Shown here in pieces: positions 1-10,519 of a stretch of 27,500 nucleotides of DNA; position 1 is the first letter of the stretch, and each line of letters starts with the position of its first letter. The notes beneath the pieces are model-generated. The model was not told the origin of the DNA. It worked only from the letters and a program-made list of their open reading frames with translations, and did no database searches. Position numbers and translations under genes: made by a program. This DNA is from Bigelowiella natans CCMP2755 (taxonomy: Eukaryota > Cercozoa > Chlorarachniophyceae), in the NCBI GenBank assembly GCA_000320545.1, contig ADNK01001068.1:1-27500 (forward strand), in the 5' to 3' direction.

Positions 1-32
<32 letters not shown>

Positions 33-61
33 AGTATGGTAGGCATGAGCATACGTAACGT

Positions 62-100
<39 letters not shown>
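1..100. repeat. (GT)n / (AC)n dinucleotide arrays
   Basis: A (GT)n run covers about 1-31, touching the window edge. A separate (AC)n run covers about 64-99, separated by roughly 33 bases of unique sequence. The two can pair as an inverted repeat. Confidence 0.95.
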
Positions 101-103
<3 letters not shown>

Positions 104-194
104 ACATCAAATCAATTTTTTCTGTCTTTAACATTTGGCGGGTAGCTTTAACACGTAGTCGTTATTCTGTGCGAATGTTCGGTGATGAAATAAC

Positions 195-646
195 ATGATG
201 CTGCTGCTGGGAACAGGCTGCACTTTGTGTCGTAGTGGCTGTGATACGCGTCATGCTTTTCCGGGGCCATATGCAGGTCTCCCTATTAAGAAGAAAGAGG
301 AATAATTGAACAGTGAAAATAGGGAGAGAGAAAGATCGAGAGAGAGCGAGGAGGAAGAAGATGAGGATGATGATGAAGATGTGTAAGTGAAATAATGTCT
401 TGACGGCCGCAATACATATCGTTTAAAGAGATGCGCCTCCCATGGAATTCTATTCTGATCACGACATGTGTGCAATATCAGACGTATCTTCTCGGGGAGT
501 TAGGGGGGTTGCAGAAGGCACTGGGTACTTGCCTCTTCTCTCGCATCTTGGCATAGCATGAACGGATGATGATGATGCTGCAAAATACGGACAAAATTCA
601 GAAACAACACCACAACCTAATATGTCGAAGCTGATGCAGCTCACAT

Positions 647-686
<40 letters not shown>

Positions 687-713
687 ACACACACACACGC
701 ACATGTACATAAT

Positions 714-751
<38 letters not shown>

Positions 752-1746
752 AATGTTTATGGTTGTATATGTTGTGTAATTATGTTGTATAAACAATAAC
801 TAGCATAATTAACAATAATACTGATGTTGTGCGGTGCAAGCGTGCATGCAAAACGAGCTCTCCTTCCTCACCCCACCCTTTCTCCCCTTCTGTTTATCCT
901 TGCTTTTCTGCGTAGAATGTGCGCAATCATCGTCATCGAAGATGGGCGTTTCCATGATCTCAATAGCTCTCGAGCGCGTACGTTCCGTGAATAGGCATGA
1001 TTCTCCTCCTCCTCCTCCTCGCTTGTTCGTCTTTCTAGTCCTTCTACTTCTACCTTGGAATTATTTCTCCTCCGCCTCCCCTCTTCTTTCCCCCCAGTAC
1101 ACCAATGACACGTTTTCCAACATTGTCATCGTATAGGTCTCAGCTACGAATAAGGCCGTTTGTGCGGTAGCATTGCAGTTGCTCACGCCTTCTTGTAATG
1201 AATACATAGTAGCCAGAGCCCATAGTTGAAACTATTCACGCATCCACATCCATGCCTGAATTAGTGCATATATTATTACGGACACTACTGACCTTTGGCT
1301 CCTCCTCCTTCGAAGAAGAAGAAACTCAAAGCAGTTACAGCAGCAGCTGGAATGCTTGTTATATGCTGATGAGCGACGACACGTGGAAACATCATCTATC
1401 TCTCTTGACGTCTTCATTTTTAATTGTCTTTCGTTTTTGTCTTCTTTGAACATCATCATCATTATCATCATCATCATCATCGATCAATTTCATCAGTCTC
1501 TTCTTGCCCCTCCCCATTCCTTCACAGCTATCTTCCATTCTAAGTCGCCTTCTTTTCTTAGGTATTTCGCTCTTACTCGCTCTGTTACACTGTGCTACCT
1601 TTAAGGTTAATAGTCGTAGCACTTAACAAGCAGCAAAAGGAGATCGCAGCACTCGGATTTCTCGCTCGACATATGCATGCGATGCACAATTACTTCCATT
1701 CTATTGCGCGCACATACACAGATATGTACAAAGCATACTCACGAAC

Positions 1747-1777
<31 letters not shown>

Positions 1778-2521
1778 TAATTTCCATATACTATCCGTAT
1801 CAGCGCGGCGAGTCCGATATGCCTGAAGGTAAACAAAATCTATGAAAGACGACAAAAATGTGTGCTTGCTTGCTGTGTGCGGCTTGTTTACATCATCACC
1901 AAGATATCCATATATCGATATAACATGTGTGCATGAATAGCTTCTACTTCAACACACGGTAACTAGGATTCTTGCTGCTAAATGCAATGATATGGTATGA
2001 TCTGTGTTTGAATGCTGGAATTCTCTTCGTTGGCCAGATGCAACCGTATTCGATAGCAATTCTCTTGTATTCTCGGTAAGTGCGCAATTGCCTCTTTGAC
2101 TGTGTGTGTGGAGAGAGCGGGGGGGAGAAATTGGAATAATGCTCATGCACCAGATATTCACCCTTTTCAGATTTGAACGATTCACCTGACGGCTATACAC
2201 TGTCTCTGCTTTTCTTATTTACTTCTGTTCGTAGGCGTTGCAGCACGACTTCACAGGGCAAATAGTGTCTTTCTTTACTTGGTGAGAAAATAGAACGGGG
2301 CGAAGAGGAAGAGGCAAAAGAAGAAGGAAAAGGGCCGAGGGAGGAATGGGGCACAGTCGATTTAGATTTAGGCTCGTTCGTAATTGGTCTCTCTATCAAT
2401 CATTATTATCTTCTCACATATAGCGCCTGCATCATCGTTCAGGTGGGACCAGATTTCGTGGGCGCTGATGATTATTTTCGCGTTCCTGCTCACCCGCACC
2501 AACAATGTCAAGATATTTTAA
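195..2521 (+). CDS. Candidate KAR5/Brambleberry/GEX1-like nuclear-fusion membrane protein (11 exons)
   Basis: Model, 253 aa: exons 195-276, 431-483, 557-623, 942-977, 1144-1208, 1335-1409, 1562-1725, 1804-1859, 2038-2075, 2235-2281, 2443-2521. All introns are GT-AG and all junctions keep frame. An in-frame TGA lies just before ATG195. Seen: a Cys-containing N-terminal half (a C-x9-10-C spacing near residues 86-97, then LECLLYADERR in exon 6), helical stretches around residues 149-199, and a C-terminal segment with DFTGQIVSFFTW followed by a membrane helix at about 232-244 ending LLTRTNN. Known: KAR5/BMB/GEX1 proteins have a Cys-rich domain, coiled coil and membrane helices whose first ends in an LTST-like motif; they act in nuclear envelope fusion after gamete fusion. 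Inference: a divergent member, ending after one membrane helix where relatives usually have more. Best-supported exons are 2038-2075, 2235-2281 and 2443-2521; the 5' exons are less certain. An alternative acceptor at 2424 changes the last exon's frame and ends at 2529. Confidence 0.45.
642..748. repeat. (AC)n followed by (AT)n, in a putative intron
   Basis: An (AC)n array interrupted by one AT (about 648-700) is followed by a pure (AT)n array (about 717-746). Both fall in the intron between exons 3 and 4 of the KAR5-like model. Confidence 0.95.
1451..1482. repeat. (ATC)n trinucleotide array
   Basis: About ten near-perfect ATC/TCA units lie inside the intron between exons 6 and 7 of the KAR5-like model. 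Confidence 0.85.
1751..1777. repeat. (TA)n array
   Basis: A TA run inside the intron between exons 7 and 8 of the KAR5-like model. Confidence 0.9.
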
Positions 2522-3241
2522 TATATTAACTTGCTATGCTTGCGCAGTCACGCCAACGCTAGCTAGCTAGCCTAGCAGCGCATGTACATAGCATGCATGC
2601 AAGCGCGCGCAGCGTGTCGCATGTAGCTACATGAAAAAAATTGATTTGTTCATTATCAAGCTCCATCTCATGTTGTTTGCATGCTCACGTACGCATATCT
2701 AGTCATGTGAGGGCCTAGTTAGTTAGCTATACGTACGATGCGATGCATGCTAGCATGATGAGCAATTTCTCTAGCTCTGCATGCTCATCACTAGCGAGAT
2801 CATATATATACGCATTGCTAGATTGCATGTATGTGTTCGTTACATGCTAGCATGTATAGCATCCATCTCACATACATATTTGTCGACGTAGTATCGTATC
2901 AAGGCATGCTATATGACGGATGTAATGAATATAAATTATTTTTTTTCAATGGTCCTCCCAATGTAGTATAGTAGCTATCATGCATTCTATGCACATGCAG
3001 CTGAGTAGCGCTACGTTAGCTATATCTAGTATGAATGTTAAATGTATGGGCACGATAAGACATTGATACCACATGCAATGTGCACATGCTAGCATGTAAA
3101 AGGATGTGAAGCGAGCGTATATCATGCATGATATTTATTATTTTTTGGCAAATAAATTATCCTTCTAGATATGAGATGTTCCACCGCTAGACCAGCATAG
3201 ATCTTATTATTCAGATTACTTGATTCTTATCATCATGCTTT
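2522..3241. repeat. Intergenic repeat-rich stretch with ATGCTAGCAT palindromes; copy 1 of a dispersed repeat
   Basis: No open frame of interest. The stretch is dense in GCTAGC/GCATGC palindromes, for example near 2749, 2845 and 3087. The segment at about 2915-2966 (GACGGATGTAATGAA, then TTCAATGGTCCTCCCAATGTAG) aligns with segments at about 12643-12702 (same strand) and 20711-20770 (opposite strand). It separates the convergent 3' ends of the KAR5-like and ATP synthase genes, so it probably also holds both 3' UTRs. Confidence 0.6.
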
Positions 3242-4435
3242 CTAGTCAAGAAGCTTTCGCACAGTCCTCATCGCAGGAGCACCGAGGTCAAGTTCACCAG
3301 ATTTCACCATGGCATCGATCGCAGCCATGGAAGCCTTCTCATCCTTGTTGTTCATAGCGTTGAGCACGGACTCCAGTTCTTTCTTGAACTGCGCAACGAC
3401 GAAGTCCTCCCCTTGTGCACCCTTACCCTCAAGCATCGAGACTGCGTTCTTGAAGAAAGCGTCCTTCTCCTTGGCTGGAAGTGTCTCCTTGAGGTAAGTG
3501 TTGAGGGAAGTAGCTGCCTTCTTCAGAGCGAAATCCTTCTGGTACGACTTGATGAAACCCTCGCATTCGTAAAGATCCTGGAGCTCAGCTTCGATGTCAT
3601 CGATCACAGCCTATACACAATAAATCTCTCACGTCAGAAATGACGAAAATATCTGAACATTCAACCAAAGGTGCTAAACTAAGTATGTGAGTGTCATATA
3701 GTAGGGTTCACCTGCTCAGAGGTCTTGTTCACAGCATCACAGTACTGAATGTGAGTCTTCTCGAGAGTCTCATACATGTTCTTGATCTCTTCAGACACTT
3801 GAGTGTACTTCTTGTGTTGATCAGCGAGACCGGTGAGGGTTGCAATGGCGTTATCACGAGCTTGGATTTGCTCCCTGTATAATTTTCGAAATAATCATCA
3901 GGAGTGGAGTTGAGATTACCAAAATCGCGTCTACATTAAATGTTTCACCCAAAACTATATGACTTCTCAGCAACCTGCATTTCAGGTTCATATATTCTCG
4001 TTCATTTAATGTTTGAGAAAATCTGGTTTGGGCTGACAAAAACTGCCATCTCTCCCCTGTTGCGTAGTTTGCAATACCCCCATTACCCAGCAGTTTGTAT
4101 TTTTTTATTATTTAAATAAATTTAACTTACGCTCTGACGCTTGCTTTGTACTCCTCAGCAGACTCGGAGATGGAGTCATATAGGGTAACGTATCCATAGA
4201 AAAGAACCCCAGAGAAGATGCCAAGTACTAGGACCTCCTCGTTCACCATGAAAAGCTCCTTGGAAACAAGAATCGCAGATCCCAATCCGACAGTCGTCAT
4301 CACACCATATTCCTTGACAATGTCCATCATTGACTCCTCCTTCTTGGTAGTGGCGAAAGTGCGGCACAGGGAGGGGGCGACGAGGCGCTTGTGGGGGAAG
4401 GCCCTAAGGCCGTGCAAGAGCCTCCTAGACATCAT
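3242..4435 (-). CDS. ATP5PB: Mitochondrial F-type ATP synthase subunit b
   Basis: Subunit b of the peripheral stalk of mitochondrial ATP synthase, which holds the F1 head against rotation. Model, 278 aa: exons 4435-4131, 3874-3712 and 3610-3242, with donors GTAAGT and GTGAAC, CAG and TAG acceptors, and phase intact. Residues 1-29 form an Arg-rich mitochondrial presequence (RRLLHGLRAF...CRTFAT) with no acidic residue. The motif GLGSAILVSKELFMVNEE at about 50-67, followed by a hydrophobic helix at about 67-84, matches the membrane region of the family. The remainder is a long charged helix with the EYKASVRAEQIQARDNA segment crossing the first splice junction, which supports that intron. Length is near the family norm of about 250 residues. 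It is divergent from the uS17m gene, with about 1.2 kb between their starts. Confidence 0.9.
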
Positions 4436-5624
4436 CTTACAGACTTTTTCAGAACTGTTATAGAGACTTTGCCCTTTTGGTAAACAAGAATCGCGGCAAA
4501 TTTTCTTGAATTATGATATTTATAGCAATATTCCTCCTGAAAGGAATCAATTTCAAGCTTACTGAGTGATTTCAACCACTCTTACTATTCTGGAAATCTC
4601 ACCCCGCTCGTGGTCCCTACCAGTCAATATCCAAAACCCAATCAAAACATTTTTAACGACATCAAAAAAATAAGTAATTTTTCTATCAATGCACGGCATA
4701 CATGGAGTTGTTGGGGAAAAATTTTATAACTCAGCAAAGAATCCAATGCTTTTTTCTCAAGAATCTACATATAAGCGCTATTCTCCAACAAAAATATCCT
4801 GTAATTTGAACAAAAAGGCAAAAGATCCGCTGCAGATAAATTTCACCGAACATATATAAACACAATGTATTTTTTATCTACGTCTAATGGGATTCATCAG
4901 TCGCTTATTTTGAACAAAATCAAAAAATCTCATCAAAAACCGAATTATTATTTTACTTATTTGTGTTCAAATACCGAGAAGAAAAACGTCTTTTGAAAAC
5001 GCCTGAAATGATATATCTTCCTTTGATATTTTATATACGTCAACAAAATAAAATTATTTGGCAATAAACGTACGTAGTACGCATTCGGCACCGGTCGCAT
5101 CTGGGTCCAATTTTGTATGGTAGATCTTTCTCGGCTCGGCAGTGCCGAAGGCAAACTCTTCTGATAAGCCCGGGATATTTTGAGATAAAACTAAATTACA
5201 GGATGTTTTACATATTTAGATGCCGTATTACCCCCTAATATCAACTTAATGCCATTGATATTGATATTCGGGATGAAATATTTATATCTTATAAATTACT
5301 TTTTAGTGGCTGCCGTCTGGTCGGTTTGATGTAGCGGGGCGATGGGCGATGGGGGGCGTGGGGGTTCTTTACATTCATTGTTTCTCACACACCATACCGT
5401 GCTTTTCGGAATATCACATTCGACCGAAGGCCCCGAGAGTCCCTTCCCGATATTGACGACGAGGCATACCTTAGCAAGTGTCAAATCTGCTGAGATGCTG
5501 AGATGTTTAAGGACGTCCATTCACTTCACATATTTCGAGCCTTTTCTTTGAATTTTTCTTAGGGGAACTGACTTACAGGTGTTTTTATCAGAGGGAAGGA
5601 TTTGAGAGGGCGCTATTCGAAAGA
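4436..5624. promoter_or_regulatory. Divergent intergenic region between ATP synthase b and uS17m
   Basis: About 1.2 kb between two outward-facing genes for mitochondrial proteins, so it should contain both promoters and 5' UTRs. It is AT-rich from about 4640 to 5090. No TATA box or known factor site can be assigned. The open frames near 5296-5551 on both strands lack recognisable similarity and I do not call them genes. An 18-base segment at 5123-5140 (GATCTTTCTCGGCTCGGC) recurs with one change at 15161-15178. Confidence 0.5.
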
Positions 5625-6052
5625 ATGCCCAAGTTTTTCTTCGGCCATGTGATAAAGAAGAGCTCCACGAAGACAATAAAGGTCCTCGTGCATCAGTACG
5701 TTTTCAATGCGAGAGCACAGAGAAGGCTCAAGGTCAAGACGAAATTGCTCACCCACGATCCAGGTTCTTAACAAAATAGAAACTCTTAGCATGATGGCAT
5801 CTCAGCACGGCGCGATTTGTGATGTACAGTCTTTACAATGGCTGAACACTTGCAGTGTTTTGTCTCCAGCACCCGACTCATTTTGTTTCATTTATTTTGT
5901 GTATGTGTGCAAATTTAAATGATAACACAATACAATGAGTACGTTTGTATGGTTGTAAATTAAAACACGCAAGTACAAACATATGATACATGATATAGTA
6001 TTTATTTTAATGCACACACCCCCATCCCACCCATATATGCGCGCGCGCGTGC

Positions 6053-6090
<38 letters not shown>

Positions 6091-6284
6091 GTGGTTTGCA
6101 ATTTTCATTTCCTATTTTGCACTGACGTATTTCTAATCTGTGTTGAAATGGCTGATGTCAACATCCACACACAGAGGAGAGATGCAACATTGGTGACTTT
6201 GTGAAAGTTCGCCACACCGGGGAAAACGTCAGCAAGCGAAAAGCACACATTGTGGATAGGATCATAAGAGCTCAAGAGCAGTAA
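5625..6284 (+). CDS. MRPS17: Mitochondrial small ribosomal subunit protein uS17m
   Basis: An rRNA-binding protein of the small mitoribosomal subunit with an OB-fold. Model, 82 aa: exon 1 5625-5763 and exon 2 6175-6284, phase 1, with Glu47 split by the intron. Seen: GHVIKKSSTKTIKVLV at the start matches the family's first strands (VVSDKMQKTIVV-type), a basic stretch follows, then the C-terminal CNIGDFVKVRHTGENVSKRK matches the family's C-x-V/I-G-D-x-V and P-L-S-K-x-K region. Similarity on both sides of the junction supports the splice. The donor is GTTCTT, weaker than others here, and the 411-base intron carries a (GT)n array. There is no cleavable presequence before the domain; an upstream acceptor at about 5579 could add N-terminal residues. 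The protein is short but within the range for compact S17 proteins. Confidence 0.85.
6045..6093. repeat. (GC)n-(GT)n array in uS17m intron
   Basis: A GC-alternating run passes into (GTGC)n and then (GT)n, entirely within the uS17m intron. Confidence 0.9.
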
Positions 6285-6956
6285 GATGACTTGTGGCGGA
6301 TGCAGTTCACTGTTAATGCCGAGCAGTAGTGTCAGGCAAACGTTTGAGAATGGGAGATCGATTATCATCTGAAGCGGTGTTGCTCCCCACTCTTTGAAAC
6401 GTGTCAACGAATGCACATCTGGGCAATGCAATGCATGCCAATATTTATCCATGTGCCAACAATGTAGTCAAATTAGTAGTAGTCAGGCAACGCTTCGTCG
6501 TTGTCACAATGAATTTTTCCATCGTATTTCCAACGCATCTATGACCAATCGTCGGTGCTGAAACAATTACATATTCACATGTGCGCTAGCTAGTGTAAAC
6601 AACTATCATATTGTATGGCGTCCTATAATCAATTACACACGTCACTTGCAGTCTCGCACAATGCCTTATTGGTGTGTAAGTTCGTGGATTTACACCGAAT
6701 AAAATGCGATATACATTGCCATCGGTATGTCAGCTCGAGCCCTTCGCTATGACTATGACGATATACATGGCGCGGCTTTGTACATAGATGAAAACATTTC
6801 ATTTGCTATGTGTAAGCAAGACAGCTAGCGCTGACCATGTGTGTAAGTCTCAAGCGAAATGCCGCATGCTCTTGCTCACAAGTTTTGGGGTTTGGACTAC
6901 ATGTGCTTGATAGTGATGGCTAAGATCACTGACGACTTATAGACTACCGTCGTCAA

Positions 6957-6988
<32 letters not shown>

Positions 6989-7103
6989 TCGTAGGCGCAT
7001 GAATGCAGGGCCTAAACGGGTGGCTGAGCAATATGAGGTTACCAGCGTCGTCGTTATTGTCGATACGCACGCACCGCTCTATCGATCGCCGTACTTAAAA
7101 CCA
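6285..7103. other. Intergenic region between convergent uS17m and the 13-exon gene
   Basis: No coding signal seen on either strand. It contains CTAGC-type motifs like those in the other repeat-rich spacers and a (TTA)n array at about 6957-6988. Antisense open frames at its left side are shadows of uS17m exon 2. It likely holds the 3' UTRs of both flanking genes. Confidence 0.6.
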
Positions 7104-8118
7104 TCAATCCACATCAAGACCACCGCCAGCTGAACCTGAAACGGGCCTGCTACTAAACTTTGCAAGCGAAAAATCAGCAAACGCTCCTCGCCGCCGTCTC
7201 CTCCTGTTAAGGTTTTCCAAAGTCAACGTATATTGCAGATTGGAGAGGTGTAAAACGAGCATCTTCACGAAAATAAGGGAAAAGTGGAAATGGGTCAGTT
7301 GCGGTGAGTTGTCTTCTGCAGTAGTACCTTGATTCGGCCTCTTCTCTAATGCTTCGCTTGTCAACTTTAAAGACGTCCCTAAAGTTATCAAACTCGGCGT
7401 CTAGCCACTGCAGATCTTCCTCCTCTTTCTCTGCAAAGGGGTGATGATTGGGCAGAAGATAACATGTGTGAGTTGTGCAAGGAAGATGGGGGCAAGTAGA
7501 TGATAGAAAGACAAAGACAAGCAGACCTCTCTCCTGTTTCCTGAGCCGTTTGTAGTACTTGCTCTTTGCAATGATCTGCAACATATACATCGGTATTTGA
7601 AATAAAATGATTCATGGAAGAGAAAGAGAGGGGGGGGGGGGGGGGGGGGGGCGAGGGGGTAGGCTATACGGGCAAAATCACTATAGTTGCATATGGTTGT
7701 CCTCCTCCGCCGAGTAGAGAACGAGTGATAGCATATGACCTCGGCGTATATATCCTTCACTGGGCGCTGAGGTTTTCCTTTGGCGCTGTTGCTGTTATAG
7801 TCGTAACTGTGTGTCAAATGTCGGTCTTTGCATCATTCAAAAGATGTGTTCGTGTAAAGCCCCTTTTCGGTCCCAGTAGTATGTAAATGCCAATATCTTA
7901 TAATATCAGTGTATATGGTATTTCGGCCAACAAGTACATTGACAACTCTACATACCTATCGTCGCCACTCTTTCCTTCGTCTTCTTCCTTTTCCATCATC
8001 ATTTTCCCAACACGACGCAAATCCCCTTCATTTCCGTCGGAGGGCGCTCCCGGACAATCCCCAGAGAAGGTCTCGTCTTCACCGTCACATCCGAGATACT
8101 GATGACGTACGATATATC

Positions 8119-8194
<76 letters not shown>

Positions 8195-8448
8195 GAATCA
8201 TGACATAAATTATAAATATAGTTTGATATTTGTTGGGTGATTGATGATTTTTTTTGGGCGCTACTTCATCGTCCGGATGGCCTGCCTTAGCGTCGAGCTG
8301 ATTCAAGTCTATGTTTTCACCGATGTCGTCTGTACAGGAATATATGATAAAGAAGAAGAAGAAGAAGGAAAAGAAGACAAGAGATGAGATGTGGACAGGA
8401 TGAAGTGTGCTGGCGCATGTTTAAGTCTCATGCAGATAAGCTAGCAAT

Positions 8449-8486
<38 letters not shown>

Positions 8487-9601
8487 CAAACCTGTAGAAT
8501 CAGCCTTAAGATTCTTCATCCTCTTTCCTTTCCACATGTCACCAAGCGAGGAGGCTGTGATCGAATAAAATAATAACAATATTGCACACATTACTCTAAG
8601 GCCGATGAAGAACTATGACTGCACACAGATAGCAATCGATTGAATATGGTCGTGCGGCGAGTCTCCCTGTTTCGCATATAGTGAGGGGTAAGGGGGGGGG
8701 GGCGGGGGGGTTGTAGAAGATAGGTTGGAAAGGGAAAAAACGAATGTTTCTTCACCAAAATCGCCTCCTGCACTGTGCTGCATTTTGGACAGAAGATCGT
8801 TGTCGCGCCTTCGCTGTCTTCTCGACTTTCTAGGAGGAGGAGAGACCCTGCTGTGGTCACCACCATGGCGCTTGCCTCGTGCTTTTGCTGCTGTATCACC
8901 ATCTGATTCTCCACATTCTGAGGACGAAAACAAGCCGCCGCTCGTTACGCGATGATGGCCCTTCATTCCATCCTTATCCTCATCATCCTTGTTGGCCTGC
9001 TTCTTTGGCTGAAGATCATCTCTGTTCTTGCCGTTGCTGTGAGAAAATCGGAGAAAGAAGAATGGGGGAGGAGTAGATGAGCAAAATTACCTTTGGAAAA
9101 CGCGGTAACAAACACAGCCAAATAGAGGGCGGGTTCTACTCAATCAGTTGGAGAATCATGATGATCGTGATACGATAGTTACCGATCGGCGCCCTGATCT
9201 CTCGCCACCTCCTCCGCCCCTTCACTGGATGTTTTCCCATTCAACTCATCCATGAACATAATTTTGCTTCCCCCCCCCGTTTTCCTCTTTTCGAGGATTG
9301 ATTTGAGTTCGGGGATGGGCTCTGGGGAAGGCTCGTAGGATGTGGGCGGCGATTCGATCATTTTTGAGTGCTTTTTCCACATCTTCCACTGCTTCACAAG
9401 TTTCTTCGGCTTCTCTCTGTGCTTGGAAAAGGGCACGTAGTTGTAGATCTTTGAGCTGTGTTTACCGGTTTGCAGCATCATCTGTGGCGTGAATAGGGAG
9501 ACAAGTGAAGGGTCAGCGGGAGGGTAACAGGAGAGCTGCGGTGCCTTTTTTGGTTACTTTACTATTGATGACATGTGTATGCATAGTATATTATATATAT
9601 C

Positions 9602-9637
<36 letters not shown>

Positions 9638-9641
9638 GTTC

Positions 9642-9679
<38 letters not shown>

Positions 9680-10106
9680 CTTGCGTGGGATCATCATCTA
9701 CTTGCTACCCGCTTGTCGCCGCGCGTAAAAGGTCCGATCTGAGATGGATCGATGTGGAAGAAGAAGAAAATGTATAAGGGGAGGAGAGAATCAGTGATGA
9801 TGGCATGTTTTAGTGACATGTTACAAAGAGCAAGAGAAGAAAAACAAGAGATTCTCACGAAATACGGTGTGTACAATACTCTGTCGAACGATGCTCCTTA
9901 TCATTATCATCATTGTCATCATCACTATCGGCATCCTCATCGTCGTCGTCATCACCATCATCACCATCATCATCATCATCATCATCATCATCATATTCAT
10001 CATATTCATCAACAGCTGCGACCTTCATCATCTCCTCCTGAGACCTCCCAAGGCCAGTGAGATCATCAGGGATGGCCACATCGTCATCTGCACGAAAAAG
10101 AAGAAG

Positions 10107-10137
<31 letters not shown>

Positions 10138-10484
10138 TGAATCACAACACTGCACATGCCCCATTATTTGTCAGAGAGGGATGACAGCGAGCAAACCTGA
10201 TCGAAATCCTCCATACCTACGCAACCTCCGTCTCTTAGCCTAAAAAAGGCACAACTCCATCATTTGTGTACTTGTGATGAGTCTTGCGAAAAATGTAGAT
10301 GTTGTTGGATGTGAATGGCACACGTTGCAGGCGAAGTAGCACTAATATCTTCTTCGCGCTGCAGATGCGACGTTGTTGACGATGATGTACCCTCGCATCA
10401 GCTTCGAAAATCTTTTCTTTCTCCGCCTGAGCCAGTCGGATACTCGCACCTCTCAACCCCCTGCCAGCGCCTGGGTAGAAAAAT

Positions 10485-10519
<35 letters not shown>

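Noticed and set aside
860-1110. Open minus-strand readings rich in Arg/Glu
   Set aside because: Two frames stay open only because the strand is purine-rich. The plus-strand exon chain explains the region better.
834-1136. 100-codon plus-strand frame with a Pro run
   Set aside because: It crosses a pyrimidine tract and a (CCT)n array; part of it overlaps exon 4 of the KAR5-like model in another frame. No family match seen.
7614-7886. 90-codon plus-strand frame containing a Gly run
   Set aside because: It is created by the poly-G tract and is antisense to exon 10 of the 13-exon gene.
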